A stretch of DNA of 64,000 bases from Defluviitaleaceae bacterium (lineage in GTDB: Bacteria; Bacillota; Clostridia; Lachnospirales; UBA5962): assembly GCA_009779915.1 (NCBI GenBank), contig WRBA01000001.1:66212-130211 (forward strand). The letters are read 5' to 3'. Of the stretch, positions 42,893-52,678 are shown piece by piece. Positions within the stretch are counted from its first letter, which is position 1. The number at the start of each line of letters is the position of its first letter. Below the pieces are notes generated by a model, which saw nothing but the letters and a program-made list of their open reading frames with translations, did no database searches and had not been told where the DNA came from. The position numbers were made by a program, and so were the translations under genes.

Positions 42893-44242
42893 ATGGGTAG
42901 ATTATTCGGAACTGATGGAGTAAGAGGCGTTGCAAACAGCGAACTTACACCTATTATGGCATATAAAATCGGCAGGATTACGGCAAATATTCTAAAAAGA
43001 GAAAGTGTGAAGCCAAAAATAATCCTTGGGATGGATACGAGGCGTTCAGGTGCTATGTTAGGTGCGGCACTTTCTGCTGGGATTTGCTCGGCTGGAGGGG
43101 ATATTATAAATATTGGCATCGTGCCGACTCCGGCACTGGCTTTTCTTGTTCGCGAGCTTAAGGGTGATGCCGGTATTGTAATTACGGCATCTCACAATAC
43201 GATGGAATATAATGGCATTAAAATATTCAACTCGGAAGGGTTTAAGCTTCGTGATGAACTTGAAGAGGAGATTGAAGTTTTTGTATTTTCGGATAAGGAT
43301 TGTTTGCCATCCATTACAGGCAAAGACATTGGAAATATAATAGAAGATTATAAGGCATTGGATTTATACGTAGATTATATGGCAGGCATATACGGCTCTT
43401 TAAACCTATCCGGTATGAAGATTGCCATAGACTGTGCCGAGGGTGCAACTTACCGTGCTGCCCCGGCTATACTTAAGAGATTAGGTGCTGATTTACATAC
43501 GATACATAACGAACCAAACGGTGTGAATATTAATGAAAATTGCGGCTCTACTCATATGGAGGCGATTAAAAAATTTGTAATAGAAAATTCTATGGATATA
43601 GGCATAGCTTTTGATGGTGACGGTGACCGCTGTCTTATGGTGGACGAAAAAGGCAGAGAACTTGACGGCGACCAGATTATGTCCGTATGTGCCCATTTTA
43701 TGAAAGAGCAGGGGTTACTGTCAAAAAACACTTTAGTTATCACAACAATGAGTAATATGGGTCTTGCCCTAATGGCTAGAGATAATAATATTAATATAAA
43801 AAGGACTCAAGTTGGAGATAAATTCGTACTTGAGGAAATGCTTGAAGTTGGTGCTGTTTTAGGAGGCGAACAATCCGGTCATGTAATTTTTCTAAAGCAC
43901 AATACGACAGGTGATGGGATATTAACAGCTCTAAGCATCCTAAATGTAATGAAGCTTAAGGGTGAGGCTTTAAGTGATATTAACATAAGGATGAAAGTTA
44001 TGCCTCAAGTCCTTTTGGGTGCTAAAGTTTCTAACACTAAAAAATATGACTTTGATAAGGTGGAAGAAATTAAAAACGCTATTTCACTCCTTGAAGAAGC
44101 TTATAAAGACAGAGGGCGCGTACTTATCAGAGCTTCAGGGACGGAACCTTTGGTAAGGGTTATGATTGAAGGTGAAAATATCGTAAAAATGAAAGAGGAA
44201 GCTAATACTATTAAGGAATTAATAGAAAAGCACTTAGGATAA
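42893..44242 (+). CDS. glmM: Phosphoglucosamine mutase
   Basis: 449 residues. Converts glucosamine-6-phosphate to glucosamine-1-phosphate for peptidoglycan precursors. FGTDGVRGVANSELTP at the N-terminus, phosphoserine loop VITASHNTMEYNGIK (Ser near 100), metal loop IAFDGDGDRCLMVD, sugar loop GGEQSGHVIF, and phosphate loop IRASGTEPLVRVM are all intact. GlmM is inhibited by c-di-AMP cyclase partners in several Firmicutes, matching its place after cdaA-cdaR. Confidence 0.96.
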   Translation: MGRLFGTDGVRGVANSELTPIMAYKIGRITANILKRESVKPKIILGMDTRRSGAMLGAALSAGICSAGGDIINIGIVPTPALAFLVRELKGDAGIVITASHNTMEYNGIKIFNSEGFKLRDELEEEIEVFVFSDKDCLPSITGKDIGNIIEDYKALDLYVDYMAGIYGSLNLSGMKIAIDCAEGATYRAAPAILKRLGADLHTIHNEPNGVNINENCGSTHMEAIKKFVIENSMDIGIAFDGDGDRCLMVDEKGRELDGDQIMSVCAHFMKEQGLLSKNTLVITTMSNMGLALMARDNNINIKRTQVGDKFVLEEMLEVGAVLGGEQSGHVIFLKHNTTGDGILTALSILNVMKLKGEALSDINIRMKVMPQVLLGAKVSNTKKYDFDKVEEIKNAISLLEEAYKDRGRVLIRASGTEPLVRVMIEGENIVKMKEEANTIKELIEKHLG

Positions 44243-44254
44243 GGGGATAAACTT

Positions 44255-44941
44255 ATGATTTTTGGGATTATTGGCGCGCTGGATGAGGAAATTACCCATT
44301 TAAAATCCAAAATGGAAATTTTGGAAACCGAGAAATTTGCAGGCTGTGAGTTTTTTAGCGGTCAACTTCACGGTAAAGATACAGTCCTTGTAAAATGCGG
44401 TATAGGCAAGGTTAATGCCGCGGTTTGTACTCAAGCACTTATAGACGGTTATGGAGTTGACTGCGTTATAAATACTGGAGCGGCAGGCAGTATGGATGAA
44501 AAAGTCGGCATAGGGGATGTGGTTATATCTACCGACCTTGTTCAGCATGATTACGATACATCCACATTTGGCGATGAAATAGGTGCCATACCACGTCTTG
44601 GTATGAAATTTTTTGAAGCGGACGAGGCTCTTGTTACAGCCGCGCATCTATCATCTGATAAGGGTCTTAAACTTCATAAAGGGCGTATTGCCACGGGAGA
44701 TCAGTTTATAGCTGACAGAGATCGAAAGGATAGGATAAAATCCTTATTTTCCCCCCTTTGTGTTGAGATGGAGGGAGCGGCAATTGCTCATGCCTGCTAT
44801 TTAAACCAAGTACCTTTTGTAGTAATCCGTTCTATATCCGATAATTCTGACGGTGATGCGGATATATCATTTGAGAAATTTGTCCATATGGCTGCCAAAA
44901 ACAGCAGCTTAATAGTGGAGGAGATACTTAGGAATTATTGA
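44255..44941 (+). CDS. mtnN: 5'-methylthioadenosine/S-adenosylhomocysteine nucleosidase
   Basis: 228 residues. Cleaves adenine from MTA and SAH in methionine salvage. IIGALDEEITHLKSKM, the GIGKVNAAVCTQALI and INTGAAGSMDEKVGIGDVVI signatures, CVEMEGAAIAHACYLNQVPF, and catalytic Asp in RSISDNSDGDADI are seen. Twelve bases after glmM with AAGGGG, so likely cotranscribed. Confidence 0.95.
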   Translation: MIFGIIGALDEEITHLKSKMEILETEKFAGCEFFSGQLHGKDTVLVKCGIGKVNAAVCTQALIDGYGVDCVINTGAAGSMDEKVGIGDVVISTDLVQHDYDTSTFGDEIGAIPRLGMKFFEADEALVTAAHLSSDKGLKLHKGRIATGDQFIADRDRKDRIKSLFSPLCVEMEGAAIAHACYLNQVPFVVIRSISDNSDGDADISFEKFVHMAAKNSSLIVEEILRNY

Positions 44942-44956
44942 CAGCAGGAGGATGCT

Positions 44957-45634
44957 ATGGAGTATAAAACCATAAAACTTGAAGATATCCAAAACAATCT
45001 TGAATTTCAGACATATATTAAAAAAAGCAATGAGCTTTTGGGGGTTTTCGGATTTACTGACCACTCAGCCGGGCATACAGGGAAAGTTGCTCATGTGGCA
45101 TATGAAATGCTGTTACAATTAGGCTACTCTCAAAGGGAGGCGGAACTTGCTCAGATAGCGGGTTTTATCCATGACATAGGCAATATGGTTAATAGGGTTG
45201 ATCACGCACAAACAGGGGCTCTTATAGCTTTTCAACTGCTAAGCAATATGGGTATGCACCCGGAGGAAATTGCCACGGTTGTATCTGCCGTAGGCAACCA
45301 TGATGAAAAGCACGGTAAAGCCATAGGTCCAATAAGCGCGGCTCTTATAATAGCGGATAAGACCGATGTGCGCCGCTCAAGAGTAAGAAATAAAGATATA
45401 AACACATTTGATATACATGACAGAGTTAATTATGCCGTAGAGGAAGCTAATCTTAAAATAGATACGAGAAAAAAGAAGAATATTGTAAGGCTTATATTAA
45501 AAATAGATAAAAAAATCTGTCCTGTAATGGATTATTTTGAGATTTTTCTTGAGCGGATGATACTTTGTAAAAACGCGGCCGAATTTTTAAATGCTGAATT
45601 CCAGCTTAATATCAATGATGCGAAAATATTGTAA
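44957..45634 (+). CDS. HD-domain phosphohydrolase
   Basis: 225 residues. HD motif: DHSAGHTGKVAHVAYEML, then AGFIHDIGNMVNRVDHAQTG, then GNHDEKHG and IADKTDVRRSRVR. This is the layout of small clostridial HD proteins related to (p)ppGpp or cyclic-nucleotide hydrolases; substrate unknown. RBS GGAGGATGCT, 15 bases after mtnN, probably in the same transcript. Confidence 0.78.
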   Translation: MEYKTIKLEDIQNNLEFQTYIKKSNELLGVFGFTDHSAGHTGKVAHVAYEMLLQLGYSQREAELAQIAGFIHDIGNMVNRVDHAQTGALIAFQLLSNMGMHPEEIATVVSAVGNHDEKHGKAIGPISAALIIADKTDVRRSRVRNKDINTFDIHDRVNYAVEEANLKIDTRKKKNIVRLILKIDKKICPVMDYFEIFLERMILCKNAAEFLNAEFQLNINDAKIL

Positions 45635-45684
45635 TGGTTGATTTTTACAAGAGATTTATTTATAATAACCACTAGGTGAACATT

Positions 45685-46566
45685 ATGGATTATGTAAATG
45701 TATACGCTAACGCAAAAATCAATTTAGCTCTGGATGTGGTGGGAAAGCGCGAGGATGGTTATCACGAGCTTTCTACTATTATGCAAACCATAGCCTTAAA
45801 GGACAAGCTGACTATAAGGAAGCTCTATACTAACCGTATTAAGTTAAACTCGAATGTAAAATGGCTGCCAAATGATGAGCGCAATCTTGCATATGCTGCT
45901 GCTAAGGTACTTCTTGATATGTTTGAGCTTGATTTTGGGGTACTGATAGAAATCGATAAAAAAATACCCATTTGTGCCGGGCTTGGGGGCGGGTCGGCTG
46001 ATGCTGCGGCAACCCTCCTTGGGATTAAGAAGCTTTTTAATCTGCCTGTTAGTATGGACGAGCTTATGGAAATAGGTTTGGAGCTAGGTGCCGATGTTCC
46101 TTTTTGCCTTATGAAAGGGACAGCCCTTGCTGAAGGTATCGGTGAGGAGTTGACGCCTTTACCGCCATGCCCTGATACACATATAGTTATAGCTAAACCT
46201 CCTGTTTCAGTTTCCACGAAAGAAGTTTTTCGCCAGTTTAAGCAAGAAAATGTAAATAAACGCCCGGATATAAATAAAATGATTCAAGATATCGAAAATG
46301 GGGATATTAAATCAGTCGCATCAGGGCTTGTTAATGTTTTAGAGAGTGTTACAGTTAAAGAATTTGTAGTAATAGAACGCATTAAGCGGCTTATGCTTTT
46401 AAACGGAGCTATAGGGGCTACTATGAGTGGCTCGGGGCCTACTGTTTTTGGTATGTTTGAGGATAAACCAAAAGCTCAGAAGGCTATATCCCAAATACGA
46501 GTTGACCTTAATGTAAAAGAAATTTTTTTGACGAATATTTTTACACCTAATCCTAAAACTTATTAA
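45685..46566 (+). CDS. ispE: 4-diphosphocytidyl-2-C-methyl-D-erythritol kinase
   Basis: 293 residues, GHMP kinase of the MEP isoprenoid pathway. YANAKINLALDVVGKREDGY HEL, the ATP loop PICAGLGGGSADAAATLLG, and MSGSGPTVFGMF are present. ATG at 45685 is preferred: AGGTGA lies five bases upstream, and the GTG at 45676 overlaps that site. The TAA stop is completed by the edge of a family A repeat. Confidence 0.94.
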   Translation: MDYVNVYANAKINLALDVVGKREDGYHELSTIMQTIALKDKLTIRKLYTNRIKLNSNVKWLPNDERNLAYAAAKVLLDMFELDFGVLIEIDKKIPICAGLGGGSADAAATLLGIKKLFNLPVSMDELMEIGLELGADVPFCLMKGTALAEGIGEELTPLPPCPDTHIVIAKPPVSVSTKEVFRQFKQENVNKRPDINKMIQDIENGDIKSVASGLVNVLESVTVKEFVVIERIKRLMLLNGAIGATMSGSGPTVFGMFEDKPKAQKAISQIRVDLNVKEIFLTNIFTPNPKTY

Positions 46567-46843
46567 GAACCTGTATTCAATAATGGATTACGCGTATTTC
46601 CGAGTCTGATTTTATGCCAATTAAGGAAGCGGCAATGGTGCATAACTAGTTTCAGATAATTTTTTTATCGCTTTTTGCTTCAACTTAGGTTATACACTGT
46701 TGCCAAGAGCGAACGCAGCATATGCGGAGATAATCCTTCTGAGCATAATCACGAAGTGATTGTGCGAATGCAAGTGAGTGCTGACACAAAGTGGCTTAAA
46801 ATCAGCCGGAAAGACGTGTAAGAGCTTATTGAATACAGGTTCT
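46565..46843. repeat. Family A element, copy 4, interrupted by a family B element
   Basis: 279 bp in inverted orientation relative to 17943-18109. Outer ends AGAACCTGTATTCAATAA are intact on both sides; at 46631 the sequence is broken after GGAAGC by a 74-bp family B element and resumes at about 46705 with GAGCGAACGCAGCAT. A second stretch (TGCGGAGATAATCCTTCTGA onward, about 35 bp) is also absent from copy 1. Confidence 0.88.
46631..46704. repeat. Nested family B element, short form, copy 3
   Basis: 74 bp, GGCAATGGTGCATAAC to GTTATACACTGTTGCC, inserted inside a family A element. Same length as 30404-30477, opposite orientation. Confidence 0.88.
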
Positions 46844-46912
46844 AAAGAAAGAATCATGTATTGCCTCTCTCAAAAATATATTATAGGTACGACAAAACTT
46901 TTACGGGGCAAT

Positions 46913-47281
46913 ATGTTAAATATAAAAACTGCTGTAGATGGTCTTATTTGCGGCTTTATGCCAGGTGTAGTCCTAAGCTTCTTTATGTACGAAACCCTGA
47001 GAAATCCACTGCCATATGATAAAGGTATGGTTTTATTTACGGCATTAAGTGCCGGGGTTTTTCTTTCAATGCTTATTGAGCATAAAGGTAAATTAGGGGT
47101 ACTAATGCCTTTTATTTTATTTGGACAGGTATTTTCAAAAAATTATATTATTAACTCTTTAAGTTTAGGTATGGCACTTTATTATTGTTTGGCAATGATA
47201 TTTTCGGGGGATTATAATAAAGTAGTAGTAAATGTTTTTATGGCAGCATTAGGTTTTTTAGGCACATTTGTTGTCTTATAG
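46913..47281 (+). CDS. Small polytopic membrane protein
   Basis: 122 residues with four hydrophobic segments (LICGFMPGVVLSFFMYETLR, MVLFTALSAGVFLSMLI, GVLMPFILFGQVFSK, VVVNVFMAALGFLGTFVVL). No family recognised. I start at ATG 46913; an ATG at 46856 is possible, but neither has a strong ribosome site. The gene sits between the ispE-adjacent repeat and glgP. Confidence 0.5.
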   Translation: MLNIKTAVDGLICGFMPGVVLSFFMYETLRNPLPYDKGMVLFTALSAGVFLSMLIEHKGKLGVLMPFILFGQVFSKNYIINSLSLGMALYYCLAMIFSGDYNKVVVNVFMAALGFLGTFVVL

Positions 47282-47347
47282 TCAGTCAAATCACGTTTTT
47301 AGAGTACATCAGCTATATAGGTTTTTACTAACGGAAGAGGTGTTTAT

Positions 47348-49810
47348 ATGAAACTATTTCCTTCTATAACCAAAGAAGAGTTTAAAGAAGAATTAGCTGC
47401 AAATGTAAGAAGTCTTTCAAGAAAAACCCTAAACAAGGCAACCACTCGTGAAATTCATGACGGGCTTGCCCTTACTGTCAGAAATTTGGTTACCGATAAA
47501 TGGATAGCGACTCACGACGAGTATAATAGACTGGATGTTAAAACTCTCTATTATCTTTCAATGGAATTTCTTATGGGTCGGTTTCTGGGCAACACTTTGC
47601 TGGCACTTGGGGAAGACGAAGAAGTAAGGGAGATTTTTGCTGAACTTGGGCTTAGCTATAACGAAATAGAGGAAGCGGAAAGAGATCCGGGGCTTGGAAA
47701 CGGCGGTCTTGGACGCTTAGCGGCGTGTTTTTTGGACAGCCTTTCAACTTTAGGCTATCCGGCTTATGGCTGTGGTATACGCTATCGCTTTGGTATATTC
47801 GAGCAGGATATTATTGATGGGCATCAGGTTGAGCGGCCTGATAACTGGCTTGAATTTGGTGACAAATGGGGTATAAAAAGACCGGAGTATTCATGTGAGG
47901 TAAGCTTTTTTGGCAATGTAGCTGCCCATAAAAACTCTGATGATACTATTAAGTTTACTTTGGAAAATGCTCAAACTGTAGTAGCCATACCTTATGACTA
48001 CCCAATTTTAGGCTATGGTAATAATACGGTTAACTCCTTAAGGCTTTGGGATGCTCAGGCTAAAAACACATTTGACCTTCAAAGCTTTAACCAAGGTAAT
48101 TATACCAAGGCCGTTGAGGATGAAAACTTAGCACGTCAGCTTTGTGAAGTTTTATACCCTGCTGATGAATTTATAAGCGGCAAAGAGCTTAGACTTAAGC
48201 AGCAGTATTTCTTTATATCGGCATCTCTTCAAACTGCTATAGCAAAGTTTAAGGAGCGGCATAATGACTTAAATTTTTTGCCTGAAAAAGTTGTTTTTCA
48301 GATGAATGATACGCACCCTTCGGTAACGGTGGCTGAGCTTATGCGTATATTAATGGATGAGCATGGACTCCAATGGAATGAGGCTTGGGAAATAACCCAA
48401 AAAACCTGTGCATATACCAACCACACTATAATGCCGGAGGCTCTTGAAATGTGGCCGGCGGAGCTTTTATCAAGGCTTTTGCCAAGGATTTATATGATAA
48501 TCGAAGAGATTAACCGCCGTTTTTGTGCGGAACTTATTTATAAATATGGTGAAGACCCTGAGAAAATCAGGTCTATGGCTATTATTGCCGATGGGCAGGT
48601 TAGGATGGCTAATCTTGCGGTAGTTGGAAGCTATAGTGTAAACGGTGTTGCGGCGATTCATACGGAAATAGTTAAAAATACTATTTTTAAGGACTTTTAC
48701 AATGTTTGGCCTGAGCGCTTTAACAATAAAACCAACGGCATTACTCAGCGCAGATGGCTTTTGCACTGTAATCCGGGTCTTTCGTCTCTTATAAGAAATA
48801 CTATAGGTGATGATTTTGCTACTGATCTTGATGAGCTTAGGAAGTTAGAACCATTTGCTGACGATAGGGCTTTTAGAGATGAATTTATGAAAGTTAAGAG
48901 AAAAAATAAAGCCCAGCTATCTGACCATATTTTGGCTGAATGCGGCTTATCCGTTGATCCGGATTCTATATTTGACATTCAGATTAAAAGATTACACGAG
49001 TATAAGCGTCAGTTGTTAAATGCCCTTCATATATTGGATTTGTATTATCAGCTTAAGATTAACCCCAATTTTGATATGGTTCCAAGGACTTTTATATTCT
49101 CTGCAAAGGCGGCCGCAAGTTATAGGCGTGCTAAACTTATAATCAAGCTTATTAACGATATTGCTGAGCTTGTGAATAACGATACCAGTATTGATGGGAA
49201 GATAAAAGTTCTGTTTATGAAAAATTATCGTGTTTCACTTGCTGAAAAGCTGATTCCTGCCGCTGACCTTTCGGAACAGATTTCAACCGCCGGTAAAGAG
49301 GCCTCAGGTACCGGAAATATGAAGTTTATGCTAAACGGCGCAATTACCATAGGCACTATGGACGGTGCGAATGTGGAGATATTTGAGGAAGTTGGGGATG
49401 ATAATATTTTTATATTCGGTATGAGTGTCCAGCAGGTTCAGGACTTGTACCGCTCTGGGGAGTATTCTCCTTGGGATATTTACAATATGAATCATAATTT
49501 GCGAAAAGCCCTTACAAGTCTTATAGACGGCTCCTTAAACCCAAGAGAGCCTGATATTTTCAGAGAGATTTATGAAATGCTCTTAAACGGCACAGGCGGC
49601 TCTATGGCAGACGAGTATTTTATTTTGAAGGATTATGAAAGCTATGCAAAGGCGCAAATGAGAGCGGATGAAGCATATAGAGATATAGATCGCTGGGGTA
49701 AATCAGCCATATTAAATACTGCAAGAAGTGGAAAATTCTCATCGGATCGGACTATAAAACAATATGCTAAGGAGATTTGGAAGCTTAGTCCGGTGGATAT
49801 TAAGATGTAA
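47348..49810 (+). CDS. glgP: Glycogen/starch/maltodextrin phosphorylase
   Basis: 820 residues, the usual length. Releases glucose-1-phosphate from alpha-1,4-glucans using pyridoxal phosphate. EAERDPGLGNGGLGRLAACF, the MNDTHPSVTVAELMRIL block, IKRLHEYKRQLLNALH and the PLP-lysine region EASGTGNMKFMLNGAITIGT are intact. RBS GGAAGAGGTG. Other glycogen genes are not in the window. Monocistronic, ending at a strong terminator. Confidence 0.96.
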   Translation: MKLFPSITKEEFKEELAANVRSLSRKTLNKATTREIHDGLALTVRNLVTDKWIATHDEYNRLDVKTLYYLSMEFLMGRFLGNTLLALGEDEEVREIFAELGLSYNEIEEAERDPGLGNGGLGRLAACFLDSLSTLGYPAYGCGIRYRFGIFEQDIIDGHQVERPDNWLEFGDKWGIKRPEYSCEVSFFGNVAAHKNSDDTIKFTLENAQTVVAIPYDYPILGYGNNTVNSLRLWDAQAKNTFDLQSFNQGNYTKAVEDENLARQLCEVLYPADEFISGKELRLKQQYFFISASLQTAIAKFKERHNDLNFLPEKVVFQMNDTHPSVTVAELMRILMDEHGLQWNEAWEITQKTCAYTNHTIMPEALEMWPAELLSRLLPRIYMIIEEINRRFCAELIYKYGEDPEKIRSMAIIADGQVRMANLAVVGSYSVNGVAAIHTEIVKNTIFKDFYNVWPERFNNKTNGITQRRWLLHCNPGLSSLIRNTIGDDFATDLDELRKLEPFADDRAFRDEFMKVKRKNKAQLSDHILAECGLSVDPDSIFDIQIKRLHEYKRQLLNALHILDLYYQLKINPNFDMVPRTFIFSAKAAASYRRAKLIIKLINDIAELVNNDTSIDGKIKVLFMKNYRVSLAEKLIPAADLSEQISTAGKEASGTGNMKFMLNGAITIGTMDGANVEIFEEVGDDNIFIFGMSVQQVQDLYRSGEYSPWDIYNMNHNLRKALTSLIDGSLNPREPDIFREIYEMLLNGTGGSMADEYFILKDYESYAKAQMRADEAYRDIDRWGKSAILNTARSGKFSSDRTIKQYAKEIWKLSPVDIKM

Positions 49811-49812
49811 AC

Positions 49813-49859
49813 ATAAACCAATAAAAAAAGTGGCTTTGCCACTTTTTTTATTGGTTTAT
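49813..49859. terminator. Strong bidirectional terminator
   Basis: Perfect 22-bp arms (ATAAACCAATAAAAAAAGTG plus GC, and complement) with a TTT loop, between convergent glgP and the ABC importer operon. Confidence 0.95.
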
Positions 49860-49928
49860 ACTGACGATGATAAGATGCAAAAAAACAACAAGCTTTTGTT
49901 ACTGTTTGGGGGTTATTTTACTATACAA

Positions 49929-51593
49929 TTAAATCGACACAGTCTTCGTCTTACTCACCTTCATAAACGCAAACAGCAGCACTATCGTAAGGACATTTAA
50001 TATAGTTGCTAAAGCTGCGGCAATCCCAAAATTGCCTCGGAGTACTTCCACGTAAATAGCGACTGTCATTGTCCTTGTTCGTACATTGTAGAGAAGTATG
50101 GAAGTTGATAACTCCCCTAAAATTGTAATCCAGCTTAAGATTGCTCCTGATATTATACCTGATGCCATCATAGGTATTGTAATTTTAAAGAAGGTATTGA
50201 GCCGGCTTGAGCCTAAGCTTTCTGCCGCTTCTTCTACAGAAACAGACATTTGCTGCAAAGCAGCTACAGAAGACCTTATTGTATAAGGCAGACTCCTTAA
50301 AGCTAAAGATATTACCATAATCAAAGCCGTGCCTGTTATACGAAACCATCCGCTTCCAAATACACCGGTGTTAAATGCAGATATTAGGGCAATACCTAAA
50401 ACCGTACCAGGCACTATAAAAGGTATCATACTAAAAGTATCTATAGTAGATGAAAGGAAATTACGCCTTCTTACCGTAAGGTAAGAAACAAATACAGAAA
50501 CTATAACTATGAGAACTGTAGCGTAGAAAGACAGACTTATTGTGTTGGTAATTGCGTTGCCCATCCGGTTAAATGCTTCTATATAACTGCCTAGGGAATA
50601 TCCAGGATGAAATACCATGCCTCTTGTGTTTCTAAAAGAGGTATAAGCAACATAAACCTGGGGTAAAATGGCAATAAAAACGCTGCTGTATACAAAAACA
50701 TAAATCAAAACTTTTCCAATACCCTTTACCTCTTTCGGTTGGATAGGGTTAAGGGAACTCATAGAAAAAGCAAACTTAAAAGCTACTATTTTTTGAATTA
50801 AGAAAACTACCAAAGCAATTACAACCGCTATTACGGATAATGCGGCGGCAAAGCCTTGATTAACCATAACTTCCCCAACAAATTGGGTGAAGATAAGCAC
50901 AGGGAAGGTACGAAAACCTTCGCCTATCAGCATTGGCGTACCAAAGTCTGAAAATGTACGCATAAAAACAAGAAGGGCACCGGCAAGTATAGTTGGTGTC
51001 AGCAAAGGCAAAAGTACTTGAAAGAATTTTTTTATGCCAACACAGCCTAAATTTTCTGAAGCTTCCAGTACTGATTTATCAATATTTCTAAAAGCCCCGT
51101 TGACAAAAAGAAAAATAAGGGGAAATAACTGTAATGTCATAACAAAGGTGATGCCAAAAAAGCCGTAGATATTAAAAGGCGGAAAACCAAAAATATTTGT
51201 CAGGACATTAGTTATAGCACCATTTCTGCCTAATAACAATATCCATGAATAAGCACCTATAAAAGGGGCAGACATAGATGCGATTATTAGGAGTATTTGA
51301 AGGTATTTTTTACCTTTAAACTTGAAAGTGGTAAAAAGATACGCCAGAAACGTGCCTAAAGCCACGGAATAAAGGGTAACAACCGCTGAAACTTGAAAAC
51401 TGTTAGACAAAGCCCCTAAAAAATAGCTGTGGGAAAAAAACCTTGTAAAATGGGCTAGTGAAAACTCGCCGCGGACATAAACAGCTTCTTGAAATATAGC
51501 ACCTAAAGGGTAGATTAAGAAAAGCAGATAGAAAAGCAGCATAACAACTGCTGAGGTGTACCAAATGTTCCATTTGAATTTAGTACGGTTCAT
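49929..51593 (-). CDS. Iron-type ABC importer permease (fused two-domain)
   Basis: 554 residues, about twelve membrane helices in two BPD_transp_1 halves, each with an EAA loop (EASENLGCVGIKKFFQVLLP and EAAESLGSSRLNTFFKITIP). This is the FbpB/ThiP-like fused permease. It transports whatever the upstream lipoprotein binds, most often Fe(III) in this family. ATG at 51593 overlaps the ATPase stop; a TTG one codon earlier is less likely. Confidence 0.9.
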   Translation of the reverse strand: MNRTKFKWNIWYTSAVVMLLFYLLFLIYPLGAIFQEAVYVRGEFSLAHFTRFFSHSYFLGALSNSFQVSAVVTLYSVALGTFLAYLFTTFKFKGKKYLQILLIIASMSAPFIGAYSWILLLGRNGAITNVLTNIFGFPPFNIYGFFGITFVMTLQLFPLIFLFVNGAFRNIDKSVLEASENLGCVGIKKFFQVLLPLLTPTILAGALLVFMRTFSDFGTPMLIGEGFRTFPVLIFTQFVGEVMVNQGFAAALSVIAVVIALVVFLIQKIVAFKFAFSMSSLNPIQPKEVKGIGKVLIYVFVYSSVFIAILPQVYVAYTSFRNTRGMVFHPGYSLGSYIEAFNRMGNAITNTISLSFYATVLIVIVSVFVSYLTVRRRNFLSSTIDTFSMIPFIVPGTVLGIALISAFNTGVFGSGWFRITGTALIMVISLALRSLPYTIRSSVAALQQMSVSVEEAAESLGSSRLNTFFKITIPMMASGIISGAILSWITILGELSTSILLYNVRTRTMTVAIYVEVLRGNFGIAAALATILNVLTIVLLFAFMKVSKTKTVSI

Positions 51594-52669
51594 CAATTCA
51601 CCCCCAGCAGGTTTACAGAGCCGTCTTTATCAAAAACATTAATCTTTTGCCTTTTAATTTCTAAATCTACTACATCCCCTATTTGAAGGGTTTCTACAAA
51701 GCTGGATTCCTCAATAACCTGGACTTTAACGCCTGACCCAAGCTCCATAATATACTCAGTATTAAGACCGAGGTAAAGGCTGTCCACTATTGTGGCTTTT
51801 ATGCCATTTTCACATCTTACAAATTCTTCCGGACGGATGCTTACTCTTATATCCTGTTCAGCAATATTATCAAAACCATCCATAGGAATTTCATGACCGA
51901 AATCAAATTTTATCCAAGTGCCGCCGTCTTTTTTTACAAGTTTACCTGGCAGAATATTGGTTTTGCCGATAAAAACAGCCACAAACTCCGTAGCAGGGCG
52001 ATGATAAAGCTCTTTTGGCTGACCGATTTGTAAAATCACCCCATTGTTCATAACAGCAATAAGGTCGGAAATAGCCATGGCTTCTTCCTGGTCATGAGTT
52101 ACATAAACAGTGGTAATACCTACTTTTCTTTGTATATCGCGGATAGCTTGGCGCATTTCCACCCTAAGCTTGGCGTCCAAGTTGCTCAAAGGCTCGTCCA
52201 TTAAAAGCACTTTAGGGTTGATAACAAGAGCCCTTGCAAGAGCCACACGCTGCTGCTGCCCGCCGGATAGCTTGTCGGGCTTTCTATCTCTGTATTCTTC
52301 CATATTTATGAGCTTAAGGTATTCGGTGGTACGTGATTTAATGTCATCTTTAGGCAGTTTTCTTTGTTTAAGACCAAACTCAACATTTTGCCCAACAGAA
52401 AGATGAGGGAAAATAGCATAGTTTTGAAAAACCATACCAATATCCCTTTTACTGGGTTCCAGTTCATTTATCCTTGTTTCGCCGAAATAGAAATCCCCGC
52501 CTTCGATTGTGTTAAAGCCTGCAATCATACGAAGAAGTGTAGTTTTCCCACAGCCGGAAGGTCCCAGTAAAGTAAACAGGGAGCCTTCCGGAATAGTTAC
52601 GCTTAAATCAGGTATGATTGTTAAATCCCCATACCTTTTAACTGCGTTTTTGATTATAATTTTACTCAT
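51593..52669 (-). CDS. Iron-type ABC importer ATPase
   Basis: 358 residues. Walker A GPSGCGKTTLLRMIAG, Q-loop GMVFQNYAIFPHLSV, signature LSGGQQQRVALARAL, Walker B VLLMDEPLSNLDAKLRVEMR, switch His in VTHDQEEAMAISD, then a C-terminal TOBE domain (about residues 235-355) typical of FbpC/PotA. Drives the adjacent permease. The gene lies nine bases after the binding-protein stop. Confidence 0.93.
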   Translation of the reverse strand: MSKIIIKNAVKRYGDLTIIPDLSVTIPEGSLFTLLGPSGCGKTTLLRMIAGFNTIEGGDFYFGETRINELEPSKRDIGMVFQNYAIFPHLSVGQNVEFGLKQRKLPKDDIKSRTTEYLKLINMEEYRDRKPDKLSGGQQQRVALARALVINPKVLLMDEPLSNLDAKLRVEMRQAIRDIQRKVGITTVYVTHDQEEAMAISDLIAVMNNGVILQIGQPKELYHRPATEFVAVFIGKTNILPGKLVKKDGGTWIKFDFGHEIPMDGFDNIAEQDIRVSIRPEEFVRCENGIKATIVDSLYLGLNTEYIMELGSGVKVQVIEESSFVETLQIGDVVDLEIKRQKINVFDKDGSVNLLGVN

Positions 52670-52678
52670 AGCACACCT

